Positions 58,488 through 64,000 of a DNA stretch of 64,000 bases are shown here, in pieces; position 1 is the stretch's first letter, and each line of letters begins with the position of its first letter. This DNA is from an uncultured Pseudomonadales bacterium (GTDB taxonomy: Bacteria > Pseudomonadota > Gammaproteobacteria > Pseudomonadales > Pseudohongiellaceae). The notes beneath the pieces were generated by a model. The model worked only from the letters and a program-made list of their open reading frames with translations. It made no database searches and had not been told where the DNA came from. The stretch covers positions 1 to 64,000 of the forward strand of contig CALSUH010000011.1 of NCBI GenBank assembly GCA_943789485.1. Reading direction: 5' to 3'. Position numbers and translations under genes: made by a program.

Positions 58488-58775
58488 TCAGCGCCGGTCT
58501 AGTCTTCTTTCATGCAGCGCCGGTCGCTGTTCTGGATATTCTCCGCTGCTTTCTGAATTTGCAACAGCGAGGGTAGCGCCAATGTCGCCTAGCATATTGT
58601 CTACGAAGAAGGCGCCAGTTGATGATCTGGCCATCTCGGTTAGACACTTAAACAGATCCTCGGTTACGTCTAATTTTTTGTCTTGGTCCTGTGAGTTGCT
58701 TTAGCTAATGGCGCTCAGCGAGAAACAGATTAGTAGAGTCATTTTCAGGGACTCTAGTGAGACTAGGGCTTTCAT
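58488..58775 (-). pseudogene. Remnant of a secreted cytochrome P460-like protein
   Basis: On the minus strand, ATG 58775 opens a signal peptide (MTLLICFSLSAIS), then an in-frame TAA (58701-58703), then MARSSTGAFFVDNMLGDIGA and TLAVANSESSGEYP. That second block resembles, from memory, the segment FxxDNxLGDxxATLAVANSxxGGxxPPG of a family of marine exported heme/P460-like proteins. After GEYP the frame degrades (EQRPALHERRLDRR, stop). The stop between signal and mature part, and the loss of the rest, indicate a true remnant. Confidence 0.4.
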
Positions 58776-58952
58776 TCATTTCTCCGGATATTGATTGAGC
58801 GTTTGCTCGCCCTGCATGGTTTTGGGTCTAGTTTGATCTAGCAAGGGAAAGCGGCACTGTGTGGGGAGTAACAAGCGACTAAGAATTGCTTATGGACTCG
58901 AAGGGTAGCTACGCCTATTCTTGCTAAAAGCGTGTTTATTGGGAGAATTTTC

Positions 58953-59882
58953 GTGTCAAAGTTTGCTGTAATACCTTTTATTCTGTCGATGGTACTGACA
59001 GTCCAAGCCAATGCTCAGGTTGATGCCGACGATCTCTATGATCTTGTGGAGCACAACTACGCGGACAACGACGGTGTTAGCATTCATTATGTGAGCCTGG
59101 GCGAAGGCCCACTGCTTGTTTTCATTCATGGTTTTCCGAATCAATGGTACGACTGGCGTTATCAGATGGCTGCGCTGGCGGATGACTATCAGGTTGTTGC
59201 AATCTCGCTACGTGGCTACAACCGCAGTGACAAACCCCAAGGAGTGGAGAATTACGAGTTACCGTATCTAACGTCTGATGTGGTGGCGGTCATGGATGAC
59301 CTAGGTGAGCAGAGCGGTACACTAGTCGGCCACGATTGGGGAGGCATAATCGCCTGGTCCTTCGCCGAGGCCTATCCACAGAAAACCGAGAATCTAGTGA
59401 TCTTTAACAGGCCTCACCCTCGATCGCGAAAGCGCGAGATGGCGCTTAACAATGAACAGAAAGAGCGTAGCGCCTACATAGCAAGATTTACCAATAGCGA
59501 CGGAGATCTGGGTGGCATGGACGCGGAACGTCGCGCAGGTAGTCATCAGGGTACTGTTTGGTATGAGCGCTATCTAGCGGCCTATCAACGATCAGACTAC
59601 GAGGCGATGCTGAACTACTACCGCGCCTACTATCCGAAGCCACCCTGGATGGTGGACGAATCGCCAATCGTGCCCCTTGATGTTCCTGTATTGGAGTTTC
59701 ATGGCCTGGACGACGGCGCTTATGTTAACGAATCGCTCAATAACACCTGGGAATCCATGGGACGTGACTTCACTCTGGTAACACTGCCGGGAATAGGCCA
59801 CAACTCACAGAATACCGGCGACATTCAGTTCGTCACTACGATGTTGCGTTCCTGGCTGGAGATGCAGAAGAGCAGGCAGTAG
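58953..59882 (+). CDS. Exported alpha/beta hydrolase, epoxide hydrolase/haloalkane dehalogenase-like
   Basis: A 309-aa enzyme with a signal peptide (cleavage after ANA, about 22). The oxyanion HGFPNQWYDWR and nucleophile motif GHDWGGIIAW (Asp as nucleophile) place it with epoxide hydrolases or dehalogenases; the catalytic His is in GIGHNSQ. GGGAG at 58941-58945 supports the GTG 58953 start rather than GTG 58932. It lies just downstream of the P460-like remnant. Confidence 0.82.
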   Translation: MSKFAVIPFILSMVLTVQANAQVDADDLYDLVEHNYADNDGVSIHYVSLGEGPLLVFIHGFPNQWYDWRYQMAALADDYQVVAISLRGYNRSDKPQGVENYELPYLTSDVVAVMDDLGEQSGTLVGHDWGGIIAWSFAEAYPQKTENLVIFNRPHPRSRKREMALNNEQKERSAYIARFTNSDGDLGGMDAERRAGSHQGTVWYERYLAAYQRSDYEAMLNYYRAYYPKPPWMVDESPIVPLDVPVLEFHGLDDGAYVNESLNNTWESMGRDFTLVTLPGIGHNSQNTGDIQFVTTMLRSWLEMQKSRQ

Positions 59883-59931
59883 GCAAGCAAGAGCAGCGAG
59901 TCTATTTGCAGTGTGGTCTATGGGGAATTAA

Positions 59932-62502
59932 CTATGCAGAGTTTCGCGACGCATTAATATTGCCATACAAAGAGCGCACGACCATCTTCTCGAAGTCTTC
60001 GATCCGTGGATCGTCTTCATCGATGTCTCTTATCTCGTTGATCTTCATTAAGGCAAATTGCTGCGTTACTAGAAGTGGCAGCACGATACGCTCGCGTAGC
60101 TCGATGCTAAGTCTGGCTCGAGGATTATCCTGCAATAGCAAGTCTTGTTCTGCTACCATCAAAACCATTTTTTGGGTAAGTTCGTGTTCCGCATGAATCA
60201 TCTTCCAGAAATCACCGAAGCGTTCGTCTTCCTCCATGTAACGAGTCAAATGGAAGTTGGTCTTGGCGAGATTCTGCATACCATTGGCGATCAATGCACG
60301 AAAGAAACCCGAGTCTTTATAGAGTTGGATACAGCCGTCGAGCTGCCCTGCGTTTTCTTGCTGCGCTAACGCGGTGCCAAGGCCATAGTAGCCAGGTACG
60401 TTTTGCTTCAGTTGTGCCCATGCTCCAACAAAAGGTATCGCCCTTAAATCCTCAAATTTTAACTCGGAGCTATTGCCTCTCTTTGCGGGCCGGCTGCCGA
60501 TGTTTGTCATGTTGTAGTAGTTCAGCGTGCTCATCTCTTCCAGATAAGGCAGAAACAAGTCGTGTTGTTTCAAAGACTCGTATTTTTTCAAGCTCGATGT
60601 GGCTAGCGACTCAACTAGGCTGCTTTGATCTTGGGTCAACTCTCTTTCGGCACGGTCATAGAGATTGTTTTCTAAGCCGGCCGCGAGTAGCAAGCTCAAG
60701 TTGTGTTGTGCTGCGGGTTTTACGCCATAGTTTGAGCTGATGGTCTGCCCCTGCACAGTCATCTGAATCTCATTGCTTTCAATCTTTTTGCCCAATGCCG
60801 CATAGAATAAATAGGCATTGCCACCGCCGCGAGCCGTGGGGCCGCCGCGACCATCGAAGAAGATGACTTCGATACCTGCTTCTCGCGACACCGCAGTGAG
60901 ATTTTCCTTCGCCTTATAGATGGCCCAGTTTGCCATCAGGTAGCCCCCATCTTTTGTTCCATCGGAAAAACCCAACATGATGGTTTGTTTGTTCCCACGG
61001 TTAACAAGATGCTGCTTATAGTTCGGATTCGCATAGATACTGCGCATGTACTCGCCAGCACTATCCAGATCGTTAATTGATTCGAATAGGGGCACAATGT
61101 CGACATTTAGGGATTTGTCTTGCCAGCCACATAGTTGGAACAAGGCATATACTCGTGCTATATCGATCGGTCCATGACAGTTGCTAATAATATAACGATG
61201 GCACCCTTGCTCGCCGTTAAGGGTTTGAATCTCATCGATTAGAGAAAACGAGCCCACCGTATCCAGCAGTACTTCATCATCGATCGAAGGGAGTCCGACA
61301 CTTCCGGAGATGTTTAGTAATTTGTTTACTTGCTCTGTCTCGCTGAGGTTATTCAAGCCCGTAAAAAATGACGGATTCTCTTCACTGACTGCATCGAGCG
61401 CGCGAGAAATTACACGGCTGTCCTGACGAATATCGAGGCTCGCGAAATAGAAACCGAAAAGGGTTACCTTCCGCCTGAACGAGCGTAACTTGTCTATGAA
61501 TAGACCTTGATTTTGCTCTAATAGGATAGTTTCTATCTCATCGAGCTTCGCGATAAATGTCTCAGCGTCTAGGGTGTAGACAGGATTTCTTTCGGACATT
61601 TCGCCGTGTAGTTGCTTTTCGATGTCATTGAGAATTCCGTAGATTCCTGCGAAGGTGAGGCGCCGTTTAAGTTCGCGAATATCGCGGTGATAGCAGTTCG
61701 CGATGCTGTAGCGTAGTTTCGCAGCGACGCGACGAGTCGTGTCGACATTTACGAATGGATTGCCATCGCGATCGCCGCCGGGCCAGAAACCAATTGTCAT
61801 GAGTTTCTGGTTCTCAAGCACAGCACGTTCATAGCGACCCGCGAACGTGTCAACTATCTGCCCCATTACTGGATAGAAGACATTACCTAGATACCAGCTG
61901 AGTAGCACCGCCTCGTCATAGGGAGAGGGCTTGGTTTTTCTTGAAAATGGCGTGTTGCCTAACTGTTGCAGAAGGTTTCTCACCTCAGAATTATCATTGC
62001 GAGCAATAGCGCGTGTTAAATCATTGATAATTGCGAGTACGGGGCCCGGATAAAATTGTGTGGGATGTGCGGTCAGTGTTACCCGTATGCCGAATTTTTT
62101 AAGTATCTCCGAAAATTCTTGATTCAGATTGTCCGACTCGACGTTCTCTACCACAGTTTGTAAAATTTTAAGCTTGTCGACCTGATGCATTTTGCGATAG
62201 GCGGCGTCTTCGAGTGCGTCAACTAGAACTACTTGCCGTTCGACGTATTGAATGACTTTGAATAGGAAGTTGTTTTTATCAGTAGCGGTAAAATGTGGTT
62301 TGTGCAGTTCAAAAAATTCTTCAACTATTACGTCTGGGTTCTTGCCGTCATTGAGGCCTTGCTGGCAGGCGGCATCGAGCAAGGGTAATAGCAAACCAGT
62401 CTTTTCCACCGCATCCAGTGGCAGAGTGAGAAACAACCCATTATAGAGTTGGTAGTTTAGGCCAATCAGTTCTTCGAATTTATTGGACAGTGAATCGCTC
62501 AT
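59932..62502 (-). CDS. Phosphoenolpyruvate carboxylase, divergent type
   Basis: An 856-aa PEP carboxylase (HCO3- + PEP to oxaloacetate, anaplerotic). Catalytic His146 lies in TLTAHPTQFYPGP (usual family form is TAHPTE). Other sites are WPGGDRDGNPFVNVDTTRR, LGFSDGTKDGGYLMANW (usual form YSDSAKDAG), DGRGGPTARGGG and GSRPAKR. The Glu-to-Gln change after HPT and the GTKDGG form recall the PEPC subgroup I associate with Bacteroidetes, not the standard gammaproteobacterial ppc. This hints at horizontal transfer. It is convergent with the hydrolase gene at 58953. Confidence 0.9.
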   Translation of the reverse strand: MSDSLSNKFEELIGLNYQLYNGLFLTLPLDAVEKTGLLLPLLDAACQQGLNDGKNPDVIVEEFFELHKPHFTATDKNNFLFKVIQYVERQVVLVDALEDAAYRKMHQVDKLKILQTVVENVESDNLNQEFSEILKKFGIRVTLTAHPTQFYPGPVLAIINDLTRAIARNDNSEVRNLLQQLGNTPFSRKTKPSPYDEAVLLSWYLGNVFYPVMGQIVDTFAGRYERAVLENQKLMTIGFWPGGDRDGNPFVNVDTTRRVAAKLRYSIANCYHRDIRELKRRLTFAGIYGILNDIEKQLHGEMSERNPVYTLDAETFIAKLDEIETILLEQNQGLFIDKLRSFRRKVTLFGFYFASLDIRQDSRVISRALDAVSEENPSFFTGLNNLSETEQVNKLLNISGSVGLPSIDDEVLLDTVGSFSLIDEIQTLNGEQGCHRYIISNCHGPIDIARVYALFQLCGWQDKSLNVDIVPLFESINDLDSAGEYMRSIYANPNYKQHLVNRGNKQTIMLGFSDGTKDGGYLMANWAIYKAKENLTAVSREAGIEVIFFDGRGGPTARGGGNAYLFYAALGKKIESNEIQMTVQGQTISSNYGVKPAAQHNLSLLLAAGLENNLYDRAERELTQDQSSLVESLATSSLKKYESLKQHDLFLPYLEEMSTLNYYNMTNIGSRPAKRGNSSELKFEDLRAIPFVGAWAQLKQNVPGYYGLGTALAQQENAGQLDGCIQLYKDSGFFRALIANGMQNLAKTNFHLTRYMEEDERFGDFWKMIHAEHELTQKMVLMVAEQDLLLQDNPRARLSIELRERIVLPLLVTQQFALMKINEIRDIDEDDPRIEDFEKMVVRSLYGNINASRNSA

Positions 62503-62623
62503 CGTTTCTCATTTTAATTGGTGCTTGGTTTTCAATTAGATTCTATGCTCATTCGAATTGTGGCCGAATAAGCATAGCTGAAGTAGGGAGAATTGGTGAC
62601 TAACGATGCTGCCATCAAGCAAT

Positions 62624-63883
62624 TTAATCGAACAGATCAAGTTCGACGATATTGGCCATCGCCGCATAGCCGGCATCGTTGGGGTGCAAATTGTCTGCGG
62701 TAAATTCGGGAAGAATGCGTTTCAGGTTGGCGGGATCTTGCACCGCTTTCTCGAAATCGATAACACCATCGAACTCGCCGCCGCCGCGAATGAAGGCATT
62801 GATTTCCTGTCTTACCAGCTCCCCCTCGGGCGTGAAGTAGGCCGCGCCTTCATAGGGAGTGAGGGTGGCACCTATAACTTTTATTCCCGCGGCATGAGCA
62901 CGGGCGATGATCTGTCGATAGCCTGCGATAACTTCTGCGGCGGTTATTAAACCACCGTTGGGGGACATGCCGATGTCATTGATGCCTTCCATTAGGACCA
63001 TATGAGTTACATTACTTAGCGCGAGCACATCGCGTTCGAAGCGAGCCTGTAAGTTTTGCCCGAACAGCGAGTTGCCCTGACTCGTTACTCTATTGCCGCT
63101 TATGCCTGCATTCACAACAGCAAATTTCCGTGCGTTGCTTTCTGTAAAAAGCCTTCGCGCAAAATGGTCTGGCCAACGCTGATTGGCGCTCGCGGTAGAC
63201 CCCCAGCCATCGGTAATGGAATCGCCCACCACGGCAATTGCGGAAATCGCATTGGTATTAATTACGTCGATGGCAGTCAGTAAAGACCAGGCCGCGGTCT
63301 CTGTTTGGTCGGCGAGGTTCACAGAGTTAGTTTGATCTGAGCCGTCAGACATATAGTTGGTTTGATTCGATAGCGCATGGGCGGTTAGAAATCCATTGTC
63401 TTGCGGAAGATAGAGACTAACGCTTAGGTTTGTCATCTGGGGTAGGTCGTAGTTGAGTGGGTCGCTAAAAACAACCGCACCTTTGGGTATTGAGACTGAG
63501 GACTGACCCGCGAATTGCAGCGACTTACTCGTGCCTGGCTGGATTGAACTTCCTTCAGATTGCAATGCAATGCTGGCAGCGCCAATTTTTAGCGCTTCGT
63601 TGCCATGGGCATTGCTTAGACGAATGCGCACACTGTCGCCACCCACACTGCTGTGGACGATTAAACGCAGCGTTTGTTCTTGTGCGTTGTTGTCGGGATC
63701 ATCTTCGCCGGGCAGAGTGCTAGGAGAAGTGCTCCAGGTCGTAACCCAGCGCGGGTCGCTTTGTTCCTGCGCAAAAGTGAATGTGCTCGACAAAAGAGCC
63801 GCAAATAGAAGGAAGGTTGCGAGCAAAGATACTGGAGCGCGAGTAGACTTTGTTAGGCTATCCTTGGGTTCTGATATTTTCAT
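62624..63883 (-). CDS. Secreted SGNH/GDSL esterase
   Basis: A 419-aa exported lipase/esterase of the SGNH type. Signal peptide (cleavage after TFA), then a beta-sandwich-like region, followed by the SGNH core: block I VVGDSITDGWG (nucleophile Ser), block II GISGNRV (Gly), block III GINDIGM (Asn) and block V DNLHPNDAGYAAM (Asp and His). Substrate may be a lipid or carbohydrate ester. Confidence 0.88.
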   Translation of the reverse strand: MKISEPKDSLTKSTRAPVSLLATFLLFAALLSSTFTFAQEQSDPRWVTTWSTSPSTLPGEDDPDNNAQEQTLRLIVHSSVGGDSVRIRLSNAHGNEALKIGAASIALQSEGSSIQPGTSKSLQFAGQSSVSIPKGAVVFSDPLNYDLPQMTNLSVSLYLPQDNGFLTAHALSNQTNYMSDGSDQTNSVNLADQTETAAWSLLTAIDVINTNAISAIAVVGDSITDGWGSTASANQRWPDHFARRLFTESNARKFAVVNAGISGNRVTSQGNSLFGQNLQARFERDVLALSNVTHMVLMEGINDIGMSPNGGLITAAEVIAGYRQIIARAHAAGIKVIGATLTPYEGAAYFTPEGELVRQEINAFIRGGGEFDGVIDFEKAVQDPANLKRILPEFTADNLHPNDAGYAAMANIVELDLFD

Positions 63884-64000
63884 TATCTTGTACCAAACAA
63901 TTGTAAATTATTATTGTGCATCTCTTCTGCACGACCAATGTGTAACGAGTAAAGCACAGAAAGCTGAAGATGAGAATCGCAATCCATTAGTTGCGAGGTG

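Noticed and set aside
58382..58576. 64-codon plus-strand frame opposite the P460-like remnant
   Set aside because: No ribosome site and overlapping the better-supported minus-strand remnant.

Overview
The window looks like a piece of chromosome from a marine-type gammaproteobacterium. The main evidence is gene order: hfq-hflX-hflK-hflC-DUF2065-hisZ-purA, then tRNA-Leu-rnr-rlmB-rpsF-rpsR-DUF2232-rplI-dnaB-alr-radA. From memory this is the arrangement around purA and rnr in Pseudomonas and relatives. The lineage cannot be fixed from sequence alone. The abundance of secreted hydrolases, PQQ and cytochrome c enzymes and Tat-exported oxidoreductases suggests an uncultured marine heterotroph (OM182/Pseudohongiella-like or similar; low certainty).

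Layout. 1-6744: hfq and hflX (both full of single-base frameshifts in the first 1.14 kb), hflK-hflC, a terminator, then DUF2065, hisZ and purA. 6759-19413: an accessory block inserted between purA and the tRNA-Leu/rnr segment. It holds a ROK kinase, a RAYT-type Y1 transposase, a CopC-like lipoprotein, a broken sterol desaturase, an epoxide-hydrolase-like protein, a decayed thioesterase, a secreted protein with a TonB-box-like segment, and a three-gene unit of cytochrome c, a Tat-exported thiamine-diphosphate enzyme and a conserved protein. 19414-20131: tRNA-Leu(CAG) and three tandem 133-bp repeats with conserved hairpins. 20132-30181: RNase R, RlmB, ribosomal proteins S6/S18/L9, DnaB, Alr, RadA. 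30202-39767: MFS transporter, M20 peptidase, ABC-2 exporter, NTF2-like secreted proteins, SDRs, cupins and several decayed fragments. 40146-44393: a four-gene unit of Tat-exported FAD amine/amino acid oxidase, di-heme cytochrome c, SDF transporter and signal-peptide RidA, closed by a terminator. 44613-63883: secreted amidase, a frameshifted cytochrome/beta-propeller protein, M10 metalloprotease pair, SulP-STAS-cNMP fusion transporter, stand-alone RlmK, MscS, PQQ dehydrogenase, two alpha/beta hydrolases, an unusual PEP carboxylase and a GDSL esterase.

How genes work together. The clearest functional idea is the 40-44 kb unit. A periplasmic flavoenzyme could oxidise an amino acid or amine, pass electrons to a di-heme cytochrome c, have its reactive imine product hydrolysed by an exported RidA, and have the product imported by the SDF carrier. 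A second, parallel idea is the 16-19 kb unit, where a ThDP enzyme (normally cytoplasmic) carries a Tat signal and sits directly behind a periplasmic cytochrome c. Both are inferences from motifs and adjacency.

Caveats. The first 1.1 kb, the sterol desaturase and the beta-propeller protein contain indels that may be sequencing or assembly errors rather than biology. At least four other fragments (a hotdog thioesterase, an OsmC/SDR/cupin cluster, a P460-like remnant) look truly degraded.
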